Positions 34,234-42,396 are shown, numbered from the stretch's first letter. The stretch: 64,000 nucleotides of DNA from Gimibacter soli (GCF_028463845.1 NZ_CP116805.1:682001-746000), one strand, 5' to 3'. Notes: generated by a model not told the origin, from the sequence alone. Translations and numbers: made by a program.

Positions 34234-34947
34234 TCAGGCAGCAGCGGCAACCGAACGGCGGCGCGAGGCGATGCCCACAAGGCCGAAGCCCATGATCATC
34301 ATCAGCCAGGTGGCCGGCTCGGGGACACCGCTGGTGATTTCCAGAACGGTCAGCGAGCGGATCTTGAACTCGTCATTGCTATCGTGGGCACCTACACCGA
34401 GCTGGTCGGAATAAGGAACCAAAGCGAGCGACGCCCAGGCAACGCCATCGCCGTTGTATCCGTCAGGATTATAGTTGGTTCCGAGCAGGGTCCAGGGATT
34501 GCCGGTCAGCAGCGAGAATTCATCGTCGCCTTCAGAGCCTACGAGATCCCAGTCATAGCAACCATAGCGACCCCAATTGGTGCATTGCCAGTTGTATTCG
34601 ACGTCCCAATGGGAGAACGAGATGCTTTCCAGCGCTACGGTTTTGTCAAAACGGAAAATCAGCAGGTCGTTATTGCCGTTGCCGTCCACATAGTGTTCGT
34701 CAGTGCGGCCGGTATCGACACCGAGGCCGGTCGAATAATGGCCGACCGCATCGGTGTACATATATTCGACTACGTTGCTGCCATCGAAACGGCCAGCCGT
34801 CACTGTGACGGTGATGCCGTCCGACGAGAAGCTCTCAGAAACAGATGTGTGGTTCGTACCACCGGTGAAATCGAATGTCGTCGAAGCACTGGCCGGTACT
34901 GCCATCAGGGCAGTCAGGCCGATTACGCTCAAAGCTTTACTAAACAT
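34234..34947 (-). CDS. PEP-CTERM sorting-domain protein (B), duplicate of C
   Basis: A 237-residue exported protein: signal peptide MFSKALSVIGLTALMAVPASA, mature part beginning STTFDFTGG, and tail VPEPATWLMMIMGFG ending SRRRSVAAAA. Four Cys-free blocks surround a Trp/Cys-rich centre (HWDVEYNWQCTNWGRYGC) with two cysteines that could form a disulfide. It is about 92 percent identical by eye to gene C, mostly in the mature part, so the pair is a recent tandem duplication. AGGAGG precedes the start and a shared hairpin lies just before it. The function is unknown; exosortase-sorted surface or matrix protein is the family expectation. Confidence 0.88.
   Translation of the reverse strand: MFSKALSVIGLTALMAVPASASTTFDFTGGTNHTSVSESFSSDGITVTVTAGRFDGSNVVEYMYTDAVGHYSTGLGVDTGRTDEHYVDGNGNNDLLIFRFDKTVALESISFSHWDVEYNWQCTNWGRYGCYDWDLVGSEGDDEFSLLTGNPWTLLGTNYNPDGYNGDGVAWASLALVPYSDQLGVGAHDSNDEFKIRSLTVLEITSGVPEPATWLMMIMGFGLVGIASRRRSVAAAA
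34281..34320 (-). repeat. PEP-CTERM tail repeat, copy 2
   Basis: Second identical copy of the 40-base sorting-tail segment, within gene B. Confidence 0.9.
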
Positions 34948-35012
34948 TTTAGCCTCCTGAGCCCGGTTGGGGCTTGTATAGTTACGAATGGATACTCAAA
35001 CAAAAACTGTGG

Positions 35013-35027
35013 TTAACGATCTGTTAA
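35013..35027 (-). promoter_or_regulatory. TTAA-N7-TTAA box upstream of PEP-CTERM gene B
   Basis: TTAACGATCTGTTAA followed by C has the CtrA-box spacing. It lies 65 bases before the start of gene B, and TATCC follows the box after 18 bases on the coding strand. Confidence 0.55.
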
Positions 35028-35274
35028 CATCCTCCCTGAAGCCGGGCAAAGAGAAGATGAGAGGGCCTCAGCTTTTGAAACAAAATTAGCTGAAATTGAG
35101 TCTTTGCTGCCGGATTGTGTTTCATTCTGGAACGAATCGCCTGAAAACAGCCATGAGGGGCGAGACTGATGAGGTTGTACAACCACGAATCAGTAATGGC
35201 TCATTGTGTGCCAAAAGTGGCAAAAGCCGATCTTGTCTTCCGTGAGCATGGCGCAGTGAAGTGCAGGCAAGTAA

Positions 35275-35303
35275 AAAGGCGACCCCTTGCCGGGATCGCC
35301 TTT
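35275..35303 (-). terminator. Terminator of PEP-CTERM gene C
   Basis: AAAGGCGA pairs with TCGCCTTT around an inner CCC/GGG stem. The minus strand reads TCGCCTTTTTA, giving a T tract about 30 bases after the gene C stop. Confidence 0.82.
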
Positions 35304-35328
35304 CTGATTGTTTGGATATGATCGTCGG

Positions 35329-36042
35329 TCAGGCGCGGACGAGGCTGCTGCGACGGCGCGAAGCGATGCCGACAAGGCCGAAGCCCATGATCATCATCAG
35401 CCAGGTGGCCGGCTCGGGGACACCGCCGGTGATTTCCAGAACGGTCAGCGAGCGGACCTTGAACTCGTCATTGCTGTCGTGGGCACCCACACCGAGCTGG
35501 TCGGAATAGGGAACCAGAGCGAGCGATGCCCAGGCAACGCCATCGCCGTTGAATCCGTCGGGATTATAGTTGGTGCCGAGCAGGGTCCAGGGGTTGCCGG
35601 TCAGCAGCGAGAATTCATCGTCGCCTTCATAGCCGACGAGATCCCAGTCATAGCAACCATAGCGACCCCAGTTGGTGCATTGCCAGCTGTAGTCGACGTC
35701 CCAATGGGAGAACGAAATGCTTTCCAGCGCTACGGTTTTGTCAAAACGGAAAATCAGCAGGTCGTTGTTGCCGCTGCCGTCCACATAGTGTTCGTCAGTG
35801 CGACCGGTATCGACACCGAGGCCAGTCGAATAATGGCCGACCGCATCGGTGTACATATATTCGACTACGTTGCTGCCATCGAAACGGCCAGCCGTCACTG
35901 TGACAGTGATGCCGTCAGACGAGAAGCTCTCAGAAACGGATGTGTGGTTTCCGCCACCTGTAAAATCAAATGTTGTCGACGCCTGGGCGGGGACTGCCAT
36001 AAGGGCAGCAAGGCCGAGTACGCCAAAAGCTTTACTCAACAT
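35329..36042 (-). CDS. PEP-CTERM sorting-domain protein (C), duplicate of B
   Basis: A 237-residue exported protein nearly identical to gene B. Differences cluster in the signal peptide (MLSKAFGVLGLAALMAVPAQA), a few mature positions (for example SEGDD/YEGDD, GYNGD/GFNGD) and the last five residues (SLVRA instead of VAAAA). The sorting tail VPEPATWLMMIMGFG is unchanged. The start at 36042 has AGGAGG 5 bases upstream; the longer frame to 36117 would cover the promoter region. The duplication includes the leader and the ribosome binding site. Confidence 0.88.
   Translation of the reverse strand: MLSKAFGVLGLAALMAVPAQASTTFDFTGGGNHTSVSESFSSDGITVTVTAGRFDGSNVVEYMYTDAVGHYSTGLGVDTGRTDEHYVDGSGNNDLLIFRFDKTVALESISFSHWDVDYSWQCTNWGRYGCYDWDLVGYEGDDEFSLLTGNPWTLLGTNYNPDGFNGDGVAWASLALVPYSDQLGVGAHDSNDEFKVRSLTVLEITGGVPEPATWLMMIMGFGLVGIASRRRSSLVRA
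35375..35414 (-). repeat. PEP-CTERM tail repeat, copy 3
   Basis: Third identical copy of the 40-base sorting-tail segment, within gene C. Confidence 0.9.
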
Positions 36043-36578
36043 GGTCACCTCCTGAGCCCAATTCTGGGCTTGTATAGTTGAAAGTTGGGATACTACACAA
36101 AACTCAGCGTTAACCATTTGTTAACACAAAAGGCAGAAATGGGGCAATTGATTCAACTGACAGGGTAGAAAGTTGAAATAAAGTTTCGTCAAATTTGCAG
36201 GAAGATACGAAATATGTATCAAAATGAGACGTACTGTGACGGAATCTATCATCCCTGTAGGGGTGGGACCGGTATCAACCACCCAATTTCCGCGAATCAA
36301 ATACAACTGATGCAAAAAAGTGACGGTGGCTGACTCCCGTGCACGATAAAGTGAATCCGCTTGCACTTATCCACAGTCCCGATAACAATATTCTGGCATT
36401 CGAGGATTGAGACGGCTTTGACGAATGTGAAGACTTGTCTGCAGGCTTTGCCAGTGACTTGGGACTTTGCACTAACCGGAAATCGTCCCCCAAGAACGCG
36501 GGTGCATTTTGACGACCCGGCAACGAGCAGTGGTGCACCATGCTTGTTGTTCGGTACAAGGCCTGAAAGGACGCTACA
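36043..36578. other. Long intergenic region between PEP-CTERM gene C and cspA
   Basis: No convincing gene in 536 AT-rich bases. Next to gene C, on the minus strand, are the AGGAGG site, the hairpin AGCCC/GGGCT (36055-36070) and the TTAA-N7-TTAA box (36110-36124). On the cspA side a perfect DnaA-box sequence TTATCCACA lies at 36367-36375, inside a possible promoter TTGCAC (36361-36366), 17 bases, AACAAT (36384-36389). That would give cspA a leader of about 185 bases, in keeping with the long leaders of cold-shock mRNAs. Small open frames here are poor in protein character. Confidence 0.55.
36110..36124 (-). promoter_or_regulatory. TTAA-N7-TTAA box upstream of PEP-CTERM gene C
   Basis: TTAACCATTTGTTAA followed by C also contains TTAACCAT, the CtrA half-site form. 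It lies 67 bases before the start of gene C, and TATCCC follows the box after 17 bases on the coding strand. Confidence 0.6.
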
Positions 36579-36785
36579 ATGGCTACCGGTACTGTAAAAT
36601 GGTTCAACGCTACCAAAGGTTTCGGCTTCATCCAGCCGGACGAAGGCGGCAATGACGTGTTTGTTCATATTTCTGCGGTTGAACGCGCTGGTCTGAAAGG
36701 CCTGCGTGACGGCCAGAAGATCCAGTATGAAATGGCGGAAGACCGCCGCGGCCGCATGTCGGCTGATTCGCTGCAAGTTCTCTGA
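36579..36785 (+). CDS. cspA: Cold-shock protein (CspA family)
   Basis: A 68-residue single cold-shock domain that binds single-stranded RNA and DNA and melts RNA structure. RNP1 is KGFGFIQP and RNP2 is [25 protein letters not shown] is the canonical start. AAAGGA lies 8 bases before the ATG. A strong terminator follows. Which paralogue it is, and whether it is cold-induced, cannot be told, but the long upstream region fits post-transcriptional control. Confidence 0.97.
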   Translation: MATGTVKWFNATKGFGFIQPDEGGNDVFVHISAVERAGLKGLRDGQKIQYEMAEDRRGRMSADSLQVL

Positions 36786-36810
36786 TCTAGCCGCACTATT
36801 GAATTAATGG

Positions 36811-36837
36811 AAGGGGAGGCTTACGCCTCCCTTTTTT
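36811..36837 (+). terminator. Terminator of cspA
   Basis: GGGAGGC (36814-36820) pairs with GCCTCCC (36825-36831) around TTAC, followed by TTTTTT. Confidence 0.93.
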
Positions 36838-36952
36838 CATGCCCGGCGCCGAGATTCTTTTTGTGACAATCACTTGCAGGACGGCCCGGCACCCCGTCGC
36901 CAACCGCTGTTCTGATCCGCTTGACGCGCGCTTCGCGGTCCGCTAATGACTT

Positions 36953-36967
36953 TGCGAACTATTCGCA
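36953..36967 (+). promoter_or_regulatory. Fur-like operator upstream of bfd
   Basis: TGCGAAC-T-ATTCGCA is a 7-1-7 inverted repeat with one mismatch, the layout of Fur-family operators and close to the TGCnAAT/ATTnGCA form seen in alphaproteobacteria. It lies 21 bases before the bfd start. A TTGACG at 36921-36926 may be the -35. Bfd genes are commonly repressed by iron through Fur. Confidence 0.5.
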
Positions 36968-36988
36968 TAACAAGAGCGGTCCAGACCC

Positions 36989-37180
36989 ATGTATGTGTGC
37001 CTTTGTAACGGTTATACCGATAAAGACATCCGCAAGGCAGTAAGCGCCGGCGGTGTGCAATGTGCGGACGATGCCTACAAGGCACTTGGCGGCGCCTTCT
37101 GCTGCGGCTGCTGCCGCGACTGCGCGAACGAGATCCTCGACGAGGAACTCCCGAAGGTCAGTTTCCTCGCCGCTGAATAG
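36989..37180 (+). CDS. bfd: Bacterioferritin-associated ferredoxin
   Basis: Bfd is a small [2Fe-2S] ferredoxin that reduces bacterioferritin to release stored iron. The 63 residues begin MYVCLCNGYTDKDIRKAV with cluster ligands Cys4 and Cys6; the second pair falls in FCCGCCRDC, where Cys39 and Cys42 align with the classical ligands. Three more cysteines (38, 41, 45) and Cys25 are unusual. It faces bfr across a shared terminator. The Fur-like operator upstream fits iron repression. Confidence 0.93.
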   Translation: MYVCLCNGYTDKDIRKAVSAGGVQCADDAYKALGGAFCCGCCRDCANEILDEELPKVSFLAAE

Positions 37181-37204
37181 CGCGGGGCGCCGCATATAAG
37201 AAAC

Positions 37205-37233
37205 AAGGGCCGCAAATGCGGCCCTTTTCTTTT
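37205..37233. terminator. Bidirectional terminator between bfd and bfr
   Basis: AAGGGCCGC and GCGGCCCTT form a 9-base stem around AAAT, followed by TTCTTTT on the plus strand. The genes on both sides end here. Confidence 0.88.
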
Positions 37234-37262
37234 GGTCGTAGTGCTGCCCGATACCCGGCGTG

Positions 37263-37739
37263 TCAGCTGGCCGATTTCGATTGCAGCAGCACGTAATTCT
37301 CGAGGCCCATCTGTTTGATGAGGTCCAGCTGGGTTTCCAGCCAGTCGATATGCTCTTCTTCGGATTCGAGGATGCGTTCCAGAAGCTCGCGGCTGCCGTA
37401 ATCCTGCACTTCCTCGCAATATTTGATGGCGTCCTTGAGGTCGGTATGGTTCGCGATCTCCATCTTGAGATCGCAGCCAAGCACTTCCTTGACGTCTTCG
37501 CCGATCATCAGCTTGCCCAGATCCTGCAGGTTCGGCAGGCCATCAAGGAAAAGGATGCGTTCGATGAGCTTGTCGGCATGCTTCATCTCGTCGATCGATT
37601 CCTCATATTCATGATGACCGAGCGACTTCATGCCCCAGTTGTCGAGCATGCGGGCATGCAGGAAATACTGGTTGATGGCCGTCAGCTCGTTCTTGAGGAT
37701 GACATTCAGATGTTTGATGACGCCGGGGTTGCCCTTCAT
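37263..37739 (-). CDS. bfr: Bacterioferritin
   Basis: Bfr is a 24-subunit heme-containing iron store. The 158 residues carry all ferroxidase ligands in the usual places: Glu18, Glu51, His54, Glu94, Glu127 and His130, and the heme ligand Met52 in DEMKHADK. The start at 37739 ([12 protein letters not shown]) is the family start; an earlier one at 37754 adds MRRRA. GGAG lies upstream. It faces its reductase partner bfd. Confidence 0.97.
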   Translation of the reverse strand: MKGNPGVIKHLNVILKNELTAINQYFLHARMLDNWGMKSLGHHEYEESIDEMKHADKLIERILFLDGLPNLQDLGKLMIGEDVKEVLGCDLKMEIANHTDLKDAIKYCEEVQDYGSRELLERILESEEEHIDWLETQLDLIKQMGLENYVLLQSKSAS

Positions 37740-37925
37740 CGCTCTTCTCCGCACTTTTGAATTGAGCGAAGTATAGACCCGCCGCAGCGCACAAAAAAGA
37801 AAAATCCTTGCAAATCAATCGCATGAGCGCATTTTGTCGCACCCCGCACCGCTGCCTTGCAGGATGGGCCTGCGAGGTTTATTCAATGCCCACGGAAATG
37901 CACACCCCTAAAGGGCCAGACTGTC

Positions 37926-38906
37926 ATGACAAAAGCCGCCAACGATCCCGGTTATCTCGTTGCCGCCCTCTATAAATTCGTCGCGCTGGACGACTGGCGC
38001 GATATGCAGCCGCGCCTGCAGGCGGCCGGTGAGGCCAAGGGTATTGTCGGCTCGCTCCTGTTGGCGCGCGAGGGCATCAACGGCACCATCGCGGGCCGTG
38101 AGGCCGATCTTCGGGCGTTTCTGGATAATGACCTTCTGATTGACGCGCGCTTCGCCGGCCTCAGCCTCAAGGAAAGCCATGCGGCCCATAAGCCCTTCCG
38201 CCGGCTGAAAGTGCGGCTGAAGAAGGAAATCGTCACGATGGGGGTCGATGGCATCGATCCGCGCCAGATTGTCGGCACCTATGTGAAGCCCGCTGACTGG
38301 AATGCGCTTATCGACGACCCGGACGTTGTGGTGATCGACACCCGCAACGATTACGAAGTGGCGATCGGCACCTTCGAGGGGGCGGTGAATCCCAACACCA
38401 GATCCTTCCGCGAGTTTCCAGCCTGGGCCAAGAATTATCAGGGCCTCCATAACAAGCCGAAGGTTGCCATGTTCTGCACCGGCGGCATCCGCTGCGAGAA
38501 ATCGACCGCATGGATGAAGGAACAGGGCTTTGACGAGGTCTATCACCTTGAAGGCGGCATCCTGAAATATCTTGAGGAAGTGCCGGCCGAAGAAAGCCGC
38601 TGGCAGGGCGAATGCTTCGTGTTTGACGAGCGCGTCTCTGTCAGCCACGGGCTGAAAACAGGCGACTATACGCTCTGCCGCGGCTGCCGCCGGCCCCTCT
38701 CGGCCGAGGACCGCGCCTCGCCGCTATACGAGGAAGGCATCACCTGCCCGCATTGCCATGACGAGCTTTCCGACGACCAGAAGGCCCGCTTCGCCGAACG
38801 CCAGCGCCAGATGCGCAAGGCGCGCGAGGAAGGCTATGTCCATTTGGGCGCAAAGCCTGAGGACGCACAAAAGAAGGAAACCGCAGCGGATAAACCGCGC
38901 GGCTGA
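37926..38906 (+). CDS. trhO: tRNA uridine(34) hydroxylase (rhodanese family)
   Basis: TrhO (YceA) hydroxylates U34 of tRNAs to 5-hydroxyuridine. The 326-residue protein has the N-terminal ferredoxin-like domain ([29 protein letters not shown]) and a rhodanese domain with [15 protein letters not shown] and the catalytic Cys in [14 protein letters not shown] small C-terminal Cys pattern CRGCRRPL...CPHC may bind zinc. ATG at 37926 is preferred over the longer frame. It stands alone. Confidence 0.93.
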   Translation: MTKAANDPGYLVAALYKFVALDDWRDMQPRLQAAGEAKGIVGSLLLAREGINGTIAGREADLRAFLDNDLLIDARFAGLSLKESHAAHKPFRRLKVRLKKEIVTMGVDGIDPRQIVGTYVKPADWNALIDDPDVVVIDTRNDYEVAIGTFEGAVNPNTRSFREFPAWAKNYQGLHNKPKVAMFCTGGIRCEKSTAWMKEQGFDEVYHLEGGILKYLEEVPAEESRWQGECFVFDERVSVSHGLKTGDYTLCRGCRRPLSAEDRASPLYEEGITCPHCHDELSDDQKARFAERQRQMRKAREEGYVHLGAKPEDAQKKETAADKPRG

Positions 38907-39156
38907 GGTGCCTTCGGTGCTTGGTTCAGGAGGTGGCCGCTGTCGTGTCCGGGCCGGGTCGGAGAATTGGTGAAGGGTGCTCCTTGTTCTTGAGGTGACC
39001 CTAGCGGGTCGCGGGCGGGCGCGCATTCGCCTTGCGATGAACGGACAGCGCCCTGCGATCAGTCGAATCTGTATCCCCCTGATCTCCGGACTGGAAAGAC
39101 CGCGCGCCCTGTGGCAGATCAGGGACAAGTATATTCAAGATTTCGGAGAAAATGGC

Positions 39157-39594
39157 ATGAGCGACACCCCGCGCAAGGCCCGCGTCAAATGGGCGGGCGA
39201 CCTGACCTTCATCGGCGAAAGCCCCACGGGCCATACGGTCGTGATGGATGGCGGCGCTGATTCCGGCGGTCGCGACCATGCGATCCGCCCGATGGAAATG
39301 CTGCTTCTTGGCATGGGTGGCTGCTCCAGCATCGATGTCATCCTGATCCTGAAGAAAGCCCGCCAGAAGGTCGTCGACTGCTGGGTGGAGCTTGAAAGCG
39401 AACGCGCACCGGAGCCACCGCGCGTCTTCACCAAGATCCATGCGCATTTTGTGGTCGTCGGCCACAATCTTGATGACAAGCATGTGGAACGCGCGATCCA
39501 GCTTTCGAAGGAAAAATACTGCTCGGCCTCCGTGCAGCTCGGCGCACTTGCCGACATCACCACCAGCTTCGAGACCCGCGCCGCCGAGGTCTAG
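39157..39594 (+). CDS. OsmC/Ohr family protein
   Basis: A 145-residue OsmC-like protein (YhfA type). The two conserved cysteines are in GMGGCSSIDV and KYCSASVQL, the redox pair that reduces organic peroxides in this superfamily. ATG at 39157 has GGAG 9 bases upstream; the 250 bases before it hold no convincing coding sequence. The 3' end overlaps the phosphatase gene by 4 bases on the other strand. Whether it is an active peroxidase is not known. Confidence 0.9.
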   Translation: MSDTPRKARVKWAGDLTFIGESPTGHTVVMDGGADSGGRDHAIRPMEMLLLGMGGCSSIDVILILKKARQKVVDCWVELESERAPEPPRVFTKIHAHFVVVGHNLDDKHVERAIQLSKEKYCSASVQLGALADITTSFETRAAEV

Positions 39595-40298
39595 GCGAAG
39601 GTTACCGCAGCCTCCGCCTCAATCAGCGTCAAGCGGCCGCCGTAAACACAGCCTGTATCGATAAAGAGCGCGTTGCCGACGCGCTTGGGTGCCTTGATGG
39701 GCGTGTGGCCGTGGACGGTCAGCGCCACGGCAGGGTCACCCGGTGCCGCGCGCTCGCCGCGGATCGTATCGCGGGACCAGATCAGCAAGCGGCGGAAGTC
39801 CGCTTCCCCGATGGTTTCCTCCATGCAGCGCCAGCCGGTCGGAGGGGGCTCGGCGTGGGTCACCCCGATGGGTTTGCCGCCCGAACGTTCCAGCCGGATT
39901 GCTGTGGGTAGCGCCCTCGCAAGGCTCAGCGCTTCCTCCCGCTCGGCAAGCCCGAGCCCCGTGAACCAGCGACCACCATTGGCATACCAGAAGGCGGCGG
40001 CTTCCTCGTCGCCGTCGGCGTCGAGCATCATGATTTCATGATTGCCGCGTACGGCGAAAAACCAGGGCTCGCGGGTCAGCCGCAAGGCCCCGAGGCTATC
40101 CGGCCCCCGGTCAACCAGATCACCGACCGAGATGATCCTGTCAGCTGCCTTGTCGAACTCTGCGGCCTGCATGGCGGCGGCGAGTTCCTGAACCATGCCG
40201 TGCAGGTCGCCAACGAGGAAATCGCGGCCTGCCCTGTTGGGCGGCAGTGTGATCAGATGGCGGCTGGTGTGGCGTGCAGGCATAATGGATTGATCCAT
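39591..40298 (-). CDS. Metallophosphoesterase (serine/threonine phosphatase-like)
   Basis: A 235-residue calcineurin-like phosphoesterase of the PrpA/ApaH type. All metal motifs are present: VGDLHGM, SVGDLVDRGPDS, VRGNHEIM, THAEPPP and TVHGHTPI. Such enzymes dephosphorylate proteins or cleave diadenosine polyphosphates. An internal ATG at 40283 is an alternative start. Substrate is not deducible. It stands between the OsmC gene and the chemoreceptor pair, facing away from the latter. Confidence 0.92.
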   Translation of the reverse strand: MDQSIMPARHTSRHLITLPPNRAGRDFLVGDLHGMVQELAAAMQAAEFDKAADRIISVGDLVDRGPDSLGALRLTREPWFFAVRGNHEIMMLDADGDEEAAAFWYANGGRWFTGLGLAEREEALSLARALPTAIRLERSGGKPIGVTHAEPPPTGWRCMEETIGEADFRRLLIWSRDTIRGERAAPGDPAVALTVHGHTPIKAPKRVGNALFIDTGCVYGGRLTLIEAEAAVTFA

Positions 40299-40442
40299 GC
40301 GTATTTGGCGCGCGTAGAAGAAGATTATAACGCAAATTGGCCGCTGGGTTGAGACATAGCGCCGCAGCCCCGTTTTCTTGGCGTTAAACTTTTTCTACTA
40401 TAGAAGGGCTTACGCGATGGGGGTCGCTGGTCCGGAGACTGT

Positions 40443-40799
40443 GTGCCGATGCTGAATGCCTCTGCAGGTGCTGCGGATGCCCCCCTCCGTTCTCGCCAGA
40501 CATGGTTCTGGGTCGGGGCCTATGTCTTTGCGGGCTTCTTGGGGCTCGTTGCCCTTCTCACCAATCCTTCAGACAGCAAACGGCTTCTTCTGGTGCTCGA
40601 CCGCGGCGTCGAGGCCCAGTCGGCCTGGCCGCTGCTGGATGATCTCGATGCCGAGCTGGTCGCTGTTGTCGCCCCGCGCATCATTCTTGTTGAAAGCACA
40701 CATCCGATCTTACCCGCCAGGGCGCGCGCACGCGGTGCGCTTCTCACCTTCGACGGCTCGGCCCTTCGTGGCTGCGGGCCGGCGACATTGATGGATTGA
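40443..40799 (+). CDS. Small single-helix membrane protein next to chemoreceptor
   Basis: A 118-residue protein I do not recognise. It has one membrane helix at about residues 20-40 ([20 protein letters not shown]), then a short soluble part with [30 protein letters not shown] split over two stretches and a C-terminal Gly/Ala-rich end. The start is GTG at 40443 or ATG at 40449. It ends only 4 bases before the chemoreceptor start, so the two are probably co-translated and may work together. Confidence 0.65.
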   Translation: MPMLNASAGAADAPLRSRQTWFWVGAYVFAGFLGLVALLTNPSDSKRLLLVLDRGVEAQSAWPLLDDLDAELVAVVAPRIILVESTHPILPARARARGALLTFDGSALRGCGPATLMD

Positions 40800-40803
40800 T
40801 CCA

Positions 40804-42345
40804 ATGCTTGATAAGATTCGCTCCCAGTTTTCCCGTTGGCTGATGCTGCTTCTGTGGCTGCATGTGCCTGTTGTGGCGCTTGCTGCCTTCCTCGTGGCGC
40901 CCGAGGGGCGCGGTGTGGCCGGGGAAATTGCATTCTCGGTCTTCCTTTGCCTTGGCCCGACTGTCGCCTATTGGAAAGCCGGACACGGCCCCTTGTTCCG
41001 CTATCTCTTCGTCAGCGGCTATGTGTTGATGGCGGCGCTTCTGGTCTTCATCTTCCGGGGGCATCCGTGGCAGATCGACATTCATATGTATTTCTTCGCG
41101 GCCCTTGCGATCTCGGCAGCCCTTTGCGACTGGCGCGCGGTGCTGCTGGCGGCGGGCGTCACGGCGATGCATCACTTGCTCCTCAATTTCCTGGTTCCCG
41201 CATGGGTCTTCCCCGAAGGCGCTGATTTTGGCCGCGTGGTGCTGCATGCCGTTGTCGTGGTGCTGGAAACGGCAGCGCTTTTCCTGCTGATCCGCAAGCT
41301 GGAAGCATCGTTCGAGCTCGGCGCAGCGGCGGAGCGTGCTGCGCAAGATGCGGCCGCCCTTGCGAAGGCTGAAGCTGACGGCGCCCGTCAGGCGCAGGCT
41401 GCTGCCGATGCCGCCCGCGCCGAAGCCGAGGAATATGCCCGCGAGGCCGCCCGCCTGAAGGACGAGGCAACCGCGACCCTTGAAGAAGGCCAGAAGCGCC
41501 GCCGCGCCGAACGGCTGAAGGTCGCCGAGGAACTGGAAGCGTCGGTCCATGGGCTGGTCGAGGAAATCCGTACCCTTGCCGCCTCGCTCGGCAGCCGGTC
41601 GGGGGAGCTTGCCAATGAAGCCTCAACTGCCGACACGAGCGTGCAGCAATCGTCCGAAGCTGCCCGCATGGCAGCCGCGAACGTGGGCACAGTGGCCGCC
41701 AGTACAGACGAAGTGGCCGCAGGCATCAGCGAGATCTCGCAGCAGATCACGGCAAGTGCCGGTGTTTCGAACTCGGCCAGCGAATGCGCCGAGCGCGGCC
41801 GCGCTTCGATCCAGACACTTGTCGACTATGCCAATCAGGTGGCCGACGTGCTGCAGATGATCAGCGACATTTCGGAACAGACCAACCTTCTGGCCCTCAA
41901 TGCCACGATCGAGGCCGCCCGTGCGGGCGAGGCCGGCAAGGGCTTTGCGGTGGTGGCGAGCGAGGTGAAGAACCTCGCCGGCCAGTCGGCAACCGCTGCC
42001 GGCGATATCTCCAAACTCGTCGATTCGATCAAGGCAGCGTCCGAAGGGGCGGTTGCGGTGAATGACGAGGTCGCCCGCTTCATGGAGCAGATCAGGTCCA
42101 ACATCACATCGGTTTCGGCAGCCATCGAGGAACAGACGGCAGCGGTCAGCGAAATCGCCCGCGCGGCCCAGCTGACGTCCGAGGAGGTCGGTCGCACCGA
42201 TCACGCACTGCAACGGATCGGCACGCTTGTCGGCAAGGTTCGCCAGTCGTCCGATGATACGCGCAGCACGGTCGATATGCTGGGCGGCAAGGCGGATGAA
42301 CTTGCCGCCGGGCTTTCCCGCGCCCTGGCCGCCATGCGCACCTGA
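40804..42345 (+). CDS. Methyl-accepting chemotaxis protein with multi-helix membrane sensor
   Basis: A 513-residue chemoreceptor. Instead of a periplasmic ligand domain it has about six N-terminal membrane helices (residues 10-167) containing a His-rich stretch ([24 protein letters not shown]). A long Ala-rich coiled coil (about 170-250) replaces HAMP. The signalling tip is canonical: [20 protein letters not shown], then [17 protein letters not shown]. Receptors of this build sense signals in or at the membrane. No che genes are adjacent. It follows the small membrane protein by 4 bases and ends at a strong terminator. Confidence 0.92.
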   Translation: MLDKIRSQFSRWLMLLLWLHVPVVALAAFLVAPEGRGVAGEIAFSVFLCLGPTVAYWKAGHGPLFRYLFVSGYVLMAALLVFIFRGHPWQIDIHMYFFAALAISAALCDWRAVLLAAGVTAMHHLLLNFLVPAWVFPEGADFGRVVLHAVVVVLETAALFLLIRKLEASFELGAAAERAAQDAAALAKAEADGARQAQAAADAARAEAEEYAREAARLKDEATATLEEGQKRRRAERLKVAEELEASVHGLVEEIRTLAASLGSRSGELANEASTADTSVQQSSEAARMAAANVGTVAASTDEVAAGISEISQQITASAGVSNSASECAERGRASIQTLVDYANQVADVLQMISDISEQTNLLALNATIEAARAGEAGKGFAVVASEVKNLAGQSATAAGDISKLVDSIKAASEGAVAVNDEVARFMEQIRSNITSVSAAIEEQTAAVSEIARAAQLTSEEVGRTDHALQRIGTLVGKVRQSSDDTRSTVDMLGGKADELAAGLSRALAAMRT

Positions 42346-42360
42346 AACGAACCTGAAACA

Positions 42361-42396
42361 AAAAGGCCCGCGAGGTAACCCCTCTGCGGGCCTTTT
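42361..42396. terminator. Terminator between the chemoreceptor and pepP
   Basis: AAAAGGCCCGC pairs with GCGGGCCTTTT, with an inner GAGG/CCTC. The genes on both sides end here, and both strands show T or A tracts. Confidence 0.9.

Larger units (their letters stand above)
34948..35328 (-). other. Intergenic region between duplicated PEP-CTERM genes
   Basis: No gene is seen in these 381 bases. On the minus strand, next to gene B, it holds AGGAGG (34953-34958) and a small hairpin AGCCC/GGGCT (34960-34974), both shared with gene C. A TTAA-N7-TTAA box lies at 35013-35027. A weak sigma-54-like TGGCAC...GC sequence reading toward gene B is at 35199-35213. The far end holds the terminator of gene C at 35275-35303. 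The rest is AT-rich without visible structure. Confidence 0.6.

Noticed and set aside
35199-35213. Sigma-54-like TGGCAC...GC sequence reading toward PEP-CTERM gene B
   Set aside because: The GG and GC have the right 10-base spacing, but TTGC is GAGC, it lies about 250 bases from the gene, and genes A and C have no counterpart.
36275-36652. A 125-codon minus-strand frame over the cspA leader and start
   Set aside because: It overlaps the well-supported cspA start antisense and has no ribosome binding site or protein-like composition.
40286-40804. ATGGATTGATCCA occurs near 40285 and again near 40792
   Set aside because: Two copies of a 13-base near-palindrome, one at the start of the phosphatase gene and one at the end of the small membrane protein; both are within or next to coding sequence and no function is visible.
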